DNA of 64,000 nucleotides, taken from contig CALCCD010000129.1 in NCBI GenBank assembly GCA_937899645.1, positions 22,882 through 86,881 of the forward strand, read 5' to 3'. A model generated the notes under the pieces. The model was not told where the DNA came from. It saw only the letters and a program-made list of their open reading frames with translations, and did no database searches. The position numbers and the translations under genes are program-made. This DNA comes from an uncultured cyanobacterium. Its GTDB lineage: Bacteria > Cyanobacteriota > Cyanobacteriia > Cyanobacteriales > Geitlerinemataceae. Below, piece by piece: positions 35,580 to 43,571 of this stretch (the first letter of the stretch is position 1; each line of letters opens with the position of its first letter).

Positions 35580-35873
35580 TCAGACGCCGACGCTGTCGCA
35601 GAGGTCTTCGAGCCGATCGCGATCGAGGTCGCGTTCGATATACTGCGGGTCGTCGGGATTGTAGGGGCTGCAAAGGCGATCGGCACGGACGATAGTGGCA
35701 CTCTCGGGCAGAACGGGGACATCGGGGTCGAAGGCCGTCGATCGCATCAGCGAACTGGAAAAACCGCGAAAGATCGTCACGCAATCTTCCTCGCCGTCGA
35801 TTTCAGCGTCGATTAATAGGACTTCTTCGGGGCGTTTGAGGGTGTACTGTTCGAGGCGCTGAGCGAAGACCAT
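35580..35873 (-). CDS. DUF7734-type conserved cyanobacterial protein
   Basis: A 97-residue soluble protein beginning MVFAQRLEQYTLKRPEEVLL, with the highly conserved FRGFSSSLMRSTAFDPDVPV and SPYNPDDPQYIERDL. I recognise it as a family conserved in cyanobacteria and plastid-bearing plants, without established function. The start is placed at the Met preceding the conserved region; 14 further in-frame codons upstream look non-conserved. Confidence 0.8.
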   Translation of the reverse strand: MVFAQRLEQYTLKRPEEVLLIDAEIDGEEDCVTIFRGFSSSLMRSTAFDPDVPVLPESATIVRADRLCSPYNPDDPQYIERDLDRDRLEDLCDSVGV

Positions 35874-36009
35874 ATATGGGATTGGGCGGCTTGCCGATCG
35901 CGAGAGTCGAGCCAAACTATTGCGAATTCTAAAGAAATTCTAAAAAAAATGTTAGCCGCTTCCGGTAAACATTTGTAGACTGTTAGCCGAAGCGTCACAA
36001 GAACTATAT

Positions 36010-36924
36010 ATGAAGCGGTTAGAGCTTACCGAGCGCGTTTGCCTCGGAATCCACGTTTTCTCAATGGCATTCGGTCTGGCCGGTTTGCTCCTCGTGCTTC
36101 CGAACCCGGAGTTTATCGCCAGCTTGCCGCCGTTCGGCATGGAGTTGTTCGGCTGGAGCATGGCGCAGGGGGGCGTCGGTTATATCGTGCTGGGCGCGAT
36201 CGCCGTGGCGCTCAATGCTTACCGCTTCCTCGGTCTGCGTCCGCTGCTCGCGTTCGTGCTGCCGACGCTAGCGCTGTCGCTGAGCAGCGAGCTGCTGGGA
36301 ACCAGCACGGGCTTCCCGTTCGGCGCGTACCACTACCTCAGCGGCCTCGGCTACAAAATCGCCGGACTCGTGCCGTTTACGATTCCGCTGTCGTGGTTCT
36401 ATATGGGCTTCGTTTGTTACGTGCTGGCGCGGGCGGCACTGGAGTCGCTGTCATCGATGCCGCGCTGGGTGCGTCAGGTGGGCGCGATCGCCCTGGGCGC
36501 GATCCTGCTAACGGCCTGGGACTTAGTGCTAGACCCGGCAATGACCCAGACGCCGTACCCCTTTTGGGCGTTCGACGAAGTGGGCGAATTCTTCGGGATG
36601 CCGTCACGCAACATCACCGGCTGGATCGGGACAGGCGTTGTCTTTATGACGGTGGCGTCACTATTTCAGCGCGGCGACGAATACGTTTACAAGCGCGAAC
36701 AGCTCGGTCTGCCGCTGATCGTTTACGTCGTGAACTTCCTGTTCGGCGCGACGATTACGCTGGTGGCGCTCGACTCGCGCTTCACGATTCCGGCTTCGCT
36801 GAGTGTGCTGTTCGGCGTGATCCCGGCGCTCTTGTTCTGGCGCTTGGCTCCGTCTGCGGCATCAAGTGAGTCAGATGCGGCGATCGATGAAGCTGCGCCC
36901 GTTCTCGAGACCGTAGCGAAGTAG
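36010..36924 (+). CDS. cruF: Carotenoid 1',2'-hydratase CruF
   Basis: A 304-residue membrane protein of the DUF422/CruF family, which adds water to the psi end of gamma-carotene-type precursors on the way to myxol glycosides. Recognisable segments are SSELLGTSTGFPFGAYHY, TAWDLVLDPAMTQTPYPFW and NITGWIGTGVVFMTVAS; about eight spans. CruF is usually accompanied by the glycosyltransferase CruG, which is not in this window. Downstream on the same strand, after a hairpin, is the PucC-type transporter. Confidence 0.87.
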   Translation: MKRLELTERVCLGIHVFSMAFGLAGLLLVLPNPEFIASLPPFGMELFGWSMAQGGVGYIVLGAIAVALNAYRFLGLRPLLAFVLPTLALSLSSELLGTSTGFPFGAYHYLSGLGYKIAGLVPFTIPLSWFYMGFVCYVLARAALESLSSMPRWVRQVGAIALGAILLTAWDLVLDPAMTQTPYPFWAFDEVGEFFGMPSRNITGWIGTGVVFMTVASLFQRGDEYVYKREQLGLPLIVYVVNFLFGATITLVALDSRFTIPASLSVLFGVIPALLFWRLAPSAASSESDAAIDEAAPVLETVAK

Positions 36925-37013
36925 TTGCCTTCCCCAAGCGTATGTGCCCGAGCATATGTGCCCGAAAGATCGGGCTGTACGGCGTTCCATCTCCGACGCT
37001 TCATGCTTAATGT

Positions 37014-37047
37014 GAAAACCGCAATCTCGATCGAGGCTGCGGTTTTC
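37014..37047 (+). terminator. Hairpin between cruF and the PucC-type gene
   Basis: GAAAACCGCA and TGCGGTTTTC form a perfect 10-bp stem with a 14-base loop, followed by a T-rich CGTCGTCTTTT. It could terminate cruF transcription and separate the two genes. Confidence 0.65.
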
Positions 37048-37082
37048 GTCGTCTTTTCGAGGCGTCCTGCCTATCATAGGGA

Positions 37083-38549
37083 GTGCCGAACGAACGCTCC
37101 CGACTAGAAACCACTCCAAACGACGTGCAGACTTCTACCGCCCCCTATCCCAATGAAATACCGCCCAAACCGCCCCGGCTGTCGCTGCTGATGATGTTCC
37201 GGCTGGGGCTGTTTCAGCTCGGCCTCGGGATGATGTCTGTGCTGACCCTTGGCGTGATCAATCGCATCACGATCGACGAGCTGGGCGTATCGGCAGCGGT
37301 GGCGGCAGGCGCGATCGCCATGCACCAATTTGTCGCTCCGGCGCGGGTCTGGTTCGGCCAGATGTCCGATAGCAAGACACTGCTAGGGATGCACCGCACC
37401 GGCTATATCTGGTTTGGTAGCGCTGTCTTTACAGCAGTTTCGTTCCTGGCGGTGCAGGTTGTCTGGCAGCTGGGTGCGAGCCTGGAATCTGTCGGCTGGA
37501 CGGGCGCGACGACCGGTTGGGCGCTGACGCTGGCGGGCGTGTTTGCGATCTACGGGCTGGCGCTGAGTGCGAGTTCGACACCGTTCGCGGCCCTGCTGGT
37601 GGACGTATCGGATGACGACAACCGATCGAAATTGGTGAGCGTCACCTGGTCGATGCTGATGATCGGCATCGTCATCGGCGCGATCGCCAGTAGCGTCATC
37701 CTCAAGCAGGTCGGCCTCGATTCGCCGATCGAGCAGCTTCAGGCATCGGTAAACCGACTGTTTACAATCGTGCCGATCGCCGTGGTGGGGCTGACAATTA
37801 TCGCCACGGCGGGTGTCGAGAATAAGTACTCGCGCTTCTCGCAGCGATCGAGCTTGGCCGAGCGCGAAGATGGTATCGGCTTCAAAGACGCGCTAAAAGT
37901 CCTGACCGCCAGCCGTCAAACCGGAATTTTCTTTACATTCCTGCTAGTGATGAGCGTCAGCCTATTCATGCAGGATGCGGTTATGGAGCCCTACGGCGGT
38001 GAGGTGTTCGGCATGGAGGTGTCAGAAACAGCGCGGCTCAACGCCTACTTCGGCCTGGGGACGCTGGCGGGGATCGCGCTGACGGGTTTTGCGATCGTGC
38101 CGCGCCTGGGCAAACAGCGGACGGTGCGTCTGGCCTGTATGGGTGTGGCGATCGCGCTGTGTGGCTTTATCGTTGCGGGTGTCTCGGGTCAGCCGGAATC
38201 GCTGATGGTGGCGCTCGGAGTGTTCGGGCTGGTGTCGGGCGTACTGACGGCGGGCGCGATCGGGCTGATGCTCGACCTAACGGCGGCAGAAACGGCAGGC
38301 ACGTTTATCGGTGCTTGGGGTTTGGCGCAGGCGATCGCGCGGGGCACTTCGACAGTGCTGGGCGGTGCGGTGCTAGATCTGGGCAAGGCGGTTTTTTCCG
38401 CGCCGGTACTGTCTTACGGTTTGGTGTTCGCGGTGCAGGCGGTGGGGATGTGCTGTGCGCTGACGCTGTTGCGCCGAGTCAGCATTCAGGAATTTCAGGA
38501 GAACGCGCGCGCGGCGATTTCGGCGGTGATGGAGAACGAGATGGATTAG
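37083..38549 (+). CDS. PucC/LhaA-family MFS protein (BCH2)
   Basis: A 488-residue, 12-span major facilitator protein of the BCH2/PucC group, whose members deliver or handle (bacterio)chlorophyll during assembly of light-harvesting complexes. Diagnostic sequences are LGMMSVLTLGVINRITIDEL, QMSDSKTLLGMHRTGYIW, MQDAVMEPYGGEVFGM and GTFIGAWGLAQAIARGTST. The start given is GTG; it has no well-spaced Shine-Dalgarno, and an internal start (GTG at about 37122 or Met38) is possible. Carotenoid and pigment-assembly genes being side by side is consistent with photosynthetic membrane assembly. Confidence 0.85.
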   Translation: MPNERSRLETTPNDVQTSTAPYPNEIPPKPPRLSLLMMFRLGLFQLGLGMMSVLTLGVINRITIDELGVSAAVAAGAIAMHQFVAPARVWFGQMSDSKTLLGMHRTGYIWFGSAVFTAVSFLAVQVVWQLGASLESVGWTGATTGWALTLAGVFAIYGLALSASSTPFAALLVDVSDDDNRSKLVSVTWSMLMIGIVIGAIASSVILKQVGLDSPIEQLQASVNRLFTIVPIAVVGLTIIATAGVENKYSRFSQRSSLAEREDGIGFKDALKVLTASRQTGIFFTFLLVMSVSLFMQDAVMEPYGGEVFGMEVSETARLNAYFGLGTLAGIALTGFAIVPRLGKQRTVRLACMGVAIALCGFIVAGVSGQPESLMVALGVFGLVSGVLTAGAIGLMLDLTAAETAGTFIGAWGLAQAIARGTSTVLGGAVLDLGKAVFSAPVLSYGLVFAVQAVGMCCALTLLRRVSIQEFQENARAAISAVMENEMD

Positions 38550-38901
38550 GGCTCAGCGCTCACCGGCTTTTTTACATTCCGAGCAACCCATTCATATCGA
38601 CGAGTTCGGTGGACGTTCGAGCAACTGTCTCCGGGATGCGCGATCGCTCAGTTTCGGGATCGCAGCCGATTTAGATTGATGTAAACCCTATCCAGATTGG
38701 ATTTGCGCTTGCGCTTTCGCGCACGAGTGCAGTGCGGTGCGATGTGGAGATCGCCCGTAAACACACACACACTTTCGGTAGTGGCTGAAGCGTGAAACTA
38801 CGGAATTTGCAAAACTTCCATGATTGTGGATGTCAGGTCGTGAATAAGGGAACACGCCACGCGGCACGCTCCCAAAACACGAGCATTCTCAACGCACAGT
38901 C
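38550..38901. other. Intergenic stretch with CA-repeat
   Basis: About 350 bases. A short (AC)n run lies at 38760-38773. The region just upstream of 38902 should carry the promoter of the secreted peptide gene. No gene is supported. Confidence 0.45.
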
Positions 38902-39141
38902 ATGGATACTCAACGCTTCACCATTCTTCCCCAATTCAAAGCGTCCAAATCGATCGCCGTCTCGACGATCGCGATCGCCGTCTCGATGCTGGCACTCGCA
39001 AGCCAGCCCCTCAACGCCCTGCCGCTCTTCGGAATCGAACGCACCGAAGAGTCCGAAAAATGCGAATGGCTCGGCGTCTGCGATTCGCCGGAAGCCCGCC
39101 AGGAGTCCGATCGATGTGTCTGGCTCGGCATCTGTGACTAG
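38902..39141 (+). CDS. Small secreted peptide with duplicated C-x5-C motif
   Basis: A 79-residue protein. Residues about 18-40 form a signal peptide (AVSTIAIAVSMLALASQP, cleavage after LNA). The mature part of about 40 residues has two copies of a 12-residue unit: ESEKCEWLGVCD at 50-61 and ESDRCVWLGICD at 68-79, ending exactly at the stop. Each has two cysteines spaced C-x5-C around WLG[VI], suggesting two disulfide loops outside the cytoplasm. I recognise no family. The ATP-binding protein gene starts 78 bp downstream in the same direction. Confidence 0.7.
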   Translation: MDTQRFTILPQFKASKSIAVSTIAIAVSMLALASQPLNALPLFGIERTEESEKCEWLGVCDSPEARQESDRCVWLGICD

Positions 39142-39218
39142 GGGCGAAGGCCGTAGAATGGCCGCGACCTCCGCTGCTTCTGCGTCCCGCTCTCGCTACT
39201 GCATCTACCCCGCCCGTC

Positions 39219-40538
39219 ATGTCTCCGAACCTGCGAGAAATTTATCAGGCGTGTAATCCCTGCCAAGTTCTTGACGTGCGCCGCCCACGCGATCGCAACT
39301 ACTACGTCGATCTCAGCGACGTGCGCGGCGGCGACCCGATCGGCGACATCGAAGCGGCCATCTCGCTCTTCTCGCCTCGCGTCCCGACTTACCACCTGCT
39401 CTCCGGCCAGGTGGGCAGCGGCAAATCCGTCGAGCTACTGCGCCTCCAGTCGCTGCTCGAGTCGCGCCAATTTCAGACGGTCTACATTGAGGTGTCGCGC
39501 TACCTGGATATGGGAGACGTGGACGTGGTGGACGCAATTTTGGCGATCGCCAGCGACTTCGCCCGCGCGATGGCAGCATGGCAAATCGAGGCCAGCTCGC
39601 CAACTTTAGAGTCGATTCTCGAGCGCGCCAAAACCTTCGTGCAGCCGTTCGATCGCGAGATTTCCCCCTCGCCGCCCACTGTCTCCCACTCGTCTCTCCA
39701 CCGCCTGCTGGCCGAGTGCGTCGGACGGATGCGCGAATATCCCCTCCAGCGGCTGCAACTGCGGCAGTTCCTCGACGTGCAACTCCCAACGCTCGTTGAG
39801 GCGATCGCCCGCGACCTAGTCGAAGTCAGCACTGAAAAGCTGCGATCGCGCGGCATCGAGGGCATCGTCTTGATCGTCGACAACCTCGATCGCCTGGCGA
39901 ACACCTCCAAATCCTGGGGGCGCTTGCAGTCGGAATATCTCTTCGTCGATCGCGGCGAGTGGCTGCAAAAGTTCGGCTGCCACGCGATCTACACCGTCCC
40001 GATCGGGCTGCTGTTCTCAAAGGAGATCGGCAGCCTCCAGGCGCGCTTCGACACCGACCCGATCGTCTTGCCGATCGTGCCGCTCTACCGCCGCGACGGC
40101 GAGATTAACCCCGACGGCCTCAATCGCCTCAAACAGATCGTGCTGCGCCGCATCTTCCCTCACGTGCCGCCCGAAGCGTTCGATCTGGCTGAATTTTGCC
40201 AGGACGCCGCCGCAATCGAGCAGCTTTGCCGGGTCAGTGGCGGCCACGTCCGTAACCTGCTGCGCCTGCTGCACCGCTGGATCGAGAAAGAGCGCGAGCT
40301 GCCCCTGACGCGATCGGGTTTACAAGCCGCGATCGCCGAGCGCCGCGCCCGCATCGCCATGAGCCTGACGGAAACCGATCGCACGCTGCTCGAGCAGTTC
40401 GCCCACGACGCCACCACTCAGGCGCAAGCGATCCCCAACGACTTTCTGCGGAGCGGCCTGATGCTGGAATATCGCGACGAAGGCGGCTCGTGGTTCGCGC
40501 TCGACCCGATCGTCCGCCACGAGCTGCGTCGGGATTAG
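39219..40538 (+). CDS. P-loop (AAA/STAND-like) ATPase
   Basis: A 439-residue soluble ATPase. Walker A is SGQVGSGKSVELLRL near residues 62-76 and Walker B is GIVLIVDNLDRL near 213-224, with a winged-helix-like C-terminus (LTETDRTLLEQFAHDAT...LMLEYRDEG). SGGHVRNLLRLLHRWIEKE is a sensor-2-type helix. It resembles ORC/STAND-type regulatory ATPases that appear as isolated genes in cyanobacteria. No effector domain is fused and no partner is certain; the small secreted peptide is its only same-strand neighbour. Function unknown. Confidence 0.75.
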   Translation: MSPNLREIYQACNPCQVLDVRRPRDRNYYVDLSDVRGGDPIGDIEAAISLFSPRVPTYHLLSGQVGSGKSVELLRLQSLLESRQFQTVYIEVSRYLDMGDVDVVDAILAIASDFARAMAAWQIEASSPTLESILERAKTFVQPFDREISPSPPTVSHSSLHRLLAECVGRMREYPLQRLQLRQFLDVQLPTLVEAIARDLVEVSTEKLRSRGIEGIVLIVDNLDRLANTSKSWGRLQSEYLFVDRGEWLQKFGCHAIYTVPIGLLFSKEIGSLQARFDTDPIVLPIVPLYRRDGEINPDGLNRLKQIVLRRIFPHVPPEAFDLAEFCQDAAAIEQLCRVSGGHVRNLLRLLHRWIEKERELPLTRSGLQAAIAERRARIAMSLTETDRTLLEQFAHDATTQAQAIPNDFLRSGLMLEYRDEGGSWFALDPIVRHELRRD

Positions 40539-40630
40539 TTCTCCATGCGTTTGTCAGCGAAACAAGCATTCAGTTTCAGAAGGGGCACATGGCAATGCGC
40601 CCGGAGGTCGGTGAGAAGCGAACGATATCG

Positions 40631-40656
40631 CGGGCGCACTGCCGTGACGCCCCTAC
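40631..40656 (-). repeat. 26-bp intergenic repeat R6, copy 2
   Basis: Exact reverse complement of the 26 bp at 11948-11973. It lies between the convergent ATPase and phytol-kinase genes. Confidence 0.75.
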
Positions 40657-40684
40657 CGGAGAACGATTTTTGTCGGTTCGTTCG

Positions 40685-41404
40685 TCACAGCCAAGCCCCC
40701 TGAAGGTAAAGCGCCACGATCGCGCTGCCCAGCGGAACCGTCAGATTATCGATCCCCCACTTCGAGAACGCCTCCAGCGCCGTCGCTACCACCGCCACGA
40801 TCGCGCTCGCTGCCCACACCGATCCGCCAAACCCCGCCACAAACCCAAACACCGCCGCACTCACCGCGAAGCTCGCCGCGAACATCGTCAGCGAGCCCTC
40901 CAAACTTTTGCCCATGCCCCAAACCCGGTAGCCGTGACGCCCGAAGCGCTGCCCGACGATCGCCGCGAGACCGTCGCCCCAGGCCATAATGCCAATCCCG
41001 ATCGCCGCCAGATGTGGCTGATCGCGAGCGAAAAACCAGCCGATCGAGACACCGACACTAATCGCGTAAAACAGCGTCCCCCAACTGTCGCGCCCGATGC
41101 TATTCACGCTAGGCAAAATCGCCAGCCAGCGCGAGGCGATCGCGATCGCGGCAGCAACGATCGCGGCGGCGATCCCGATCAAGGCAGGCAAATCCAGCCA
41201 CCAGGCCAGCAGCACCACGTGTCCCGTACCGATATGCACTAGCTTGCGGCTGAGTTCGGCGGGCAGATTTCGGGCGCGGTGTAACCACTCCGCCAAACCG
41301 AGCAGCAGCCCCAACCACGCCGCCACGATCGCGATGCCCGACAGCGCCGCCGGGGCGAAAATTTCCTGGGCGATCGAAGTCAGGAGCGCAGAGTCGAGGG
41401 GCAT
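40685..41404 (-). CDS. Phytol/dolichol kinase family protein (VTE5-like)
   Basis: A 239-residue CTP-dependent polyprenol-kinase-family membrane protein with about six to seven spans. Conserved pieces are ELSRKLVHIGTGHVVLLAWW, DSWGTLFYAISVG, IMAWGDGLAAIVGQRFG and GKSLEGSLTMF. In cyanobacteria and plants members phosphorylate phytol released from chlorophyll, feeding tocopherol and phylloquinone synthesis. Substrate assignment is by family. Divergent from yidD. Confidence 0.87.
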   Translation of the reverse strand: MPLDSALLTSIAQEIFAPAALSGIAIVAAWLGLLLGLAEWLHRARNLPAELSRKLVHIGTGHVVLLAWWLDLPALIGIAAAIVAAAIAIASRWLAILPSVNSIGRDSWGTLFYAISVGVSIGWFFARDQPHLAAIGIGIMAWGDGLAAIVGQRFGRHGYRVWGMGKSLEGSLTMFAASFAVSAAVFGFVAGFGGSVWAASAIVAVVATALEAFSKWGIDNLTVPLGSAIVALYLQGAWL

Positions 41405-41531
41405 GGCAATATCAAAGGTGGTTTGGGGATGGCTTGAAGAAGGGAAGCTTGAAAAATGGTGTCAAAACCCAGGCCAGCGGCGATGATAGAACCATACCGC
41501 GCCTGCCTTCGTCCCGCGACCACCCGCGACT

Positions 41532-41810
41532 ATGCTCTTCCCACTCGAAAAGCTGTTCAGAACGATTTTCCTGGCGATCGTCCGGTTCTACCGCCTCGCC
41601 ATCTCGCCGCTGTTTCCGCCCACCTGCCGCTTCCAGCCCACCTGCTCGCAGTACGCACTCACCGCGATCGAGCGATTCGGCGCGTGGCGCGGCGGCTGGA
41701 TGGCGGCGCGGCGCATCCTCCGCTGTCACCCGTTCAACCCCGGCGGCTACGACCCCGTCCCCGAGCTGCCCTCGTGCTGCGGCGATCCGGACTGCGCCTC
41801 GTCCGACTGA
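41532..41810 (+). CDS. yidD: Membrane protein insertion efficiency factor YidD
   Basis: A 92-residue, membrane-associated helper of YidC-dependent protein insertion. The family core is intact: [20 protein letters not shown], the [17 protein letters not shown] region, and [17 protein letters not shown]. The C-terminus adds a small cysteine-rich tail ([12 protein letters not shown]). In cyanobacteria it often lies near recR-type genes without functional link; here recR follows 69 bp downstream. Confidence 0.94.
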   Translation: MLFPLEKLFRTIFLAIVRFYRLAISPLFPPTCRFQPTCSQYALTAIERFGAWRGGWMAARRILRCHPFNPGGYDPVPELPSCCGDPDCASSD

Positions 41811-41868
41811 CTCCAGCCGCCACCACATTTAACAAAACCCATTTCCCGCCTGAGAACAAACAGCGCGC

Positions 41869-41882
41869 GGAGGTTCGCCATC
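41869..41882 (+). promoter_or_regulatory. Ribosome-binding site and apparent AUC start of recR
   Basis: GGAGG at 41869-41873 is followed after six bases (TTCGCC) by ATC, and then TATACCCGTCCC, which encodes the conserved RecR N-terminus YTRP. No ATG, GTG or TTG exists at this position in frame. The first in-frame ATG (42015) would delete the helix-hairpin-helix region. Confidence 0.65.
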
Positions 41883-42473
41883 TATACCCGTCCCCTGGCT
41901 CGCCTAATCGAGCAACTGCAACGTCTACCGGGCATCGGCCCCAAGAGCGCCCAGCGCCTCGCGCTCCACATCATCAAGCGCCCAGAGGCAGACGTAACAG
42001 CGCTAGCCGAAGCGTTGCTGGACGCGCGCAAGCAGGTCGGGCTCTGTCAAGTGTGCTTCAATCTCTCCGCCGATCCGATCTGCGAGATTTGCCGCAACCC
42101 GCGCCGCGACTCGCAGACGATCTGCGTGGTGGAGGATACGCGGGACGTGATCGCGCTGGAGAAGACGCGGGAGTATCGCGGCAAGTATCACGTGTTGGGC
42201 GGGGTGATTTCGCCGATGGATGGCATCGGACCGGAGCAGCTTAACGTGCAGGCGTTGCTCGGACGAGTCAGCAAGGGCGAGGTGTCGGAGGTGATTTTGG
42301 CGATCGGGCCGAGTGTGGAGGGGGAGACGACGAGTATGTATCTGGGGCAGCTATTGCGTCCGTTTACGCGGGTGACGCGGATTGCGTTTGGGTTGCCGAT
42401 GGGGGGAGATCTGGAGTACGCAGATGAGGTGACGTTGGCGCGGGCGTTAGAGGGGCGGCGAGAGTTGGATTAG
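41880..42473 (+). CDS. recR: Recombination mediator protein RecR, apparent AUC start
   Basis: Zinc- and Toprim-domain protein that, with RecO/RecF, loads RecA on gapped DNA. Read from the ATC codon it has 197 residues, the normal length. The N-terminus [19 protein letters not shown] contains the helix-hairpin-helix ([15 protein letters not shown]). The Cys4 zinc finger is [16 protein letters not shown]. The Toprim segment is [20 protein letters not shown] and the C-terminus is [16 protein letters not shown]. Starting at the first in-frame ATG (42015) would remove 45 conserved residues. Either initiation is at AUC, as known for a few autoregulated genes, or the sequence has an error. Confidence 0.9.
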   Translation: MYTRPLARLIEQLQRLPGIGPKSAQRLALHIIKRPEADVTALAEALLDARKQVGLCQVCFNLSADPICEICRNPRRDSQTICVVEDTRDVIALEKTREYRGKYHVLGGVISPMDGIGPEQLNVQALLGRVSKGEVSEVILAIGPSVEGETTSMYLGQLLRPFTRVTRIAFGLPMGGDLEYADEVTLARALEGRRELD

Positions 42474-42483
42474 CCGCAACTCC

Positions 42484-42614
42484 AGAAGTCTACTTTTCCA
42501 AAAAGTACGACTTCTAATCCCCGCCAGACACGGCAACCTATTCCGGCAAGGCGAACGAGGCTGACTAGATCGCAGTGGTCGAGAAGTACGACTTTTTGGA
42601 AAAATCGGACTTCT
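42484..42614. repeat. Foldback element R3 after recR
   Basis: Arms of about 32 bp: AGAAGTCTACTTTTCCAAAA... at 42484-42515 and ...GGAAAAATCGGACTTCT at 42582-42614 are inverted copies with few mismatches. Each arm is itself partly palindromic (AAGTACGACTT). It starts about 10 bases after the recR stop; the flank GCCGCAACT.CCAGAA is shared with the element after cysS. Confidence 0.75.
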
Positions 42615-42637
42615 GAAGTGAATGACTTTATTGGGTA

Positions 42638-42808
42638 ATGCTTGACATGACGGTGCGAAAAATCTGCCACTACTGCGATGGCAAAGGCTACATCGAACTC
42701 CGCGACTGCGCTGGAGACGTGCAGCGCGAAGAAACTTGCGTCTTCTGTGGAGGGCTTGGGTACATCGATAGTGACGATCCCGAGGAAGAATCAGACAAAA
42801 TTGACTAA
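42638..42808 (+). CDS. Small DnaJ-type zinc-finger protein
   Basis: A 56-residue protein (Met at 42638; a second Met three codons later could be the start). It has two CxxCxGxG-type knuckles: CHYCDGKGYIEL and CVFCGGLGYIDS, separated by 21 residues, as in one DnaJ zinc-binding module. An acidic tail (SDDPEEESDK) ends it. No J domain. Such stand-alone zinc fingers occur in photosynthetic organisms as thiol/chaperone helpers; no specific role can be assigned. It lies right after the foldback element. Confidence 0.72.
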   Translation: MLDMTVRKICHYCDGKGYIELRDCAGDVQREETCVFCGGLGYIDSDDPEEESDKID

Positions 42809-42870
42809 CACTGAGTACCGGTAACATAAACTATGGATCGAGCCACCTTGCAAGATGCAAACTGCTTGAA

Positions 42871-43536
42871 TTAGGAAAGGTATAGAAGCATCGCATACCC
42901 CAACCTAACTGAGTCTTGGTAGTACTGGACGATGTAGCTATACTCCCACGTCAAATACTCCAACTCCTCTGAATACCACTCAAACCACGGGCATCGTTCT
43001 GACCGTTGTGCTTCTCGGCGGTAGCGTTCCTGAAAACCATTTTTGGTCAGCTTTAACAAACCCTCCAAAATCTGCTCGACCTCATTTGGCAGAAGATAGC
43101 GAACAGAGCCGTAACCAGTTCGATGCTCCAGCGTCGCCCCAGCCCCGATCGCATTCACCAGAGGAAGACCGTCCCATTCTGACTCCAGAATGACTGAGAA
43201 CTGTAAAAAGCTGCCGTTTGACCCATAGCGTTTTGGCTCCGGCTGTGTCCATGGTGATGAGAGCTTGTCACAGGTATATCCGGCCAAGAGGAACGTAAGC
43301 TCTTGGTGTGATTTCTCTAAATCTAGCTCCGGCTCCTCCCAATCTTCTAAAAACTGCGCCTTTAGCGAATCGGGCTCGTATCTGAGGGTAGAATCTTTTC
43401 TACGCTCCATAAATCTCTGTAGGGCATTTTCCGGTTGCCAATGAGTACCAAAAAACAGCTCGGCGATCGCGGGATCTTCTCTCAAGAGGGCTAGATTCTG
43501 TACTGATACTTGCTTGAGCTGTGCTGTAATTCCCAT
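42871..43536 (-). CDS. DUF1877 family protein
   Basis: A 221-residue soluble protein starting MGITAQLKQVSVQNLALLRE, with GAGGG-type ribosome-binding sequence five bases upstream; six further in-frame codons upstream are less likely. Family hallmarks are the central SHQELTFLLAGY, NAIGAGATLEHRTGYGSVRYL and a C-terminal YYQDSVRLGYAMLLYLS. DUF1877 (YfbM-like) has no established function. The gene is AT-richer than its neighbours, which may indicate recent acquisition. Confidence 0.75.
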   Translation of the reverse strand: MGITAQLKQVSVQNLALLREDPAIAELFFGTHWQPENALQRFMERRKDSTLRYEPDSLKAQFLEDWEEPELDLEKSHQELTFLLAGYTCDKLSSPWTQPEPKRYGSNGSFLQFSVILESEWDGLPLVNAIGAGATLEHRTGYGSVRYLLPNEVEQILEGLLKLTKNGFQERYRREAQRSERCPWFEWYSEELEYLTWEYSYIVQYYQDSVRLGYAMLLYLS

Positions 43537-43571
43537 TCGTCCCTCGTACTCCAAGCGGGGTGCTTGAATTT

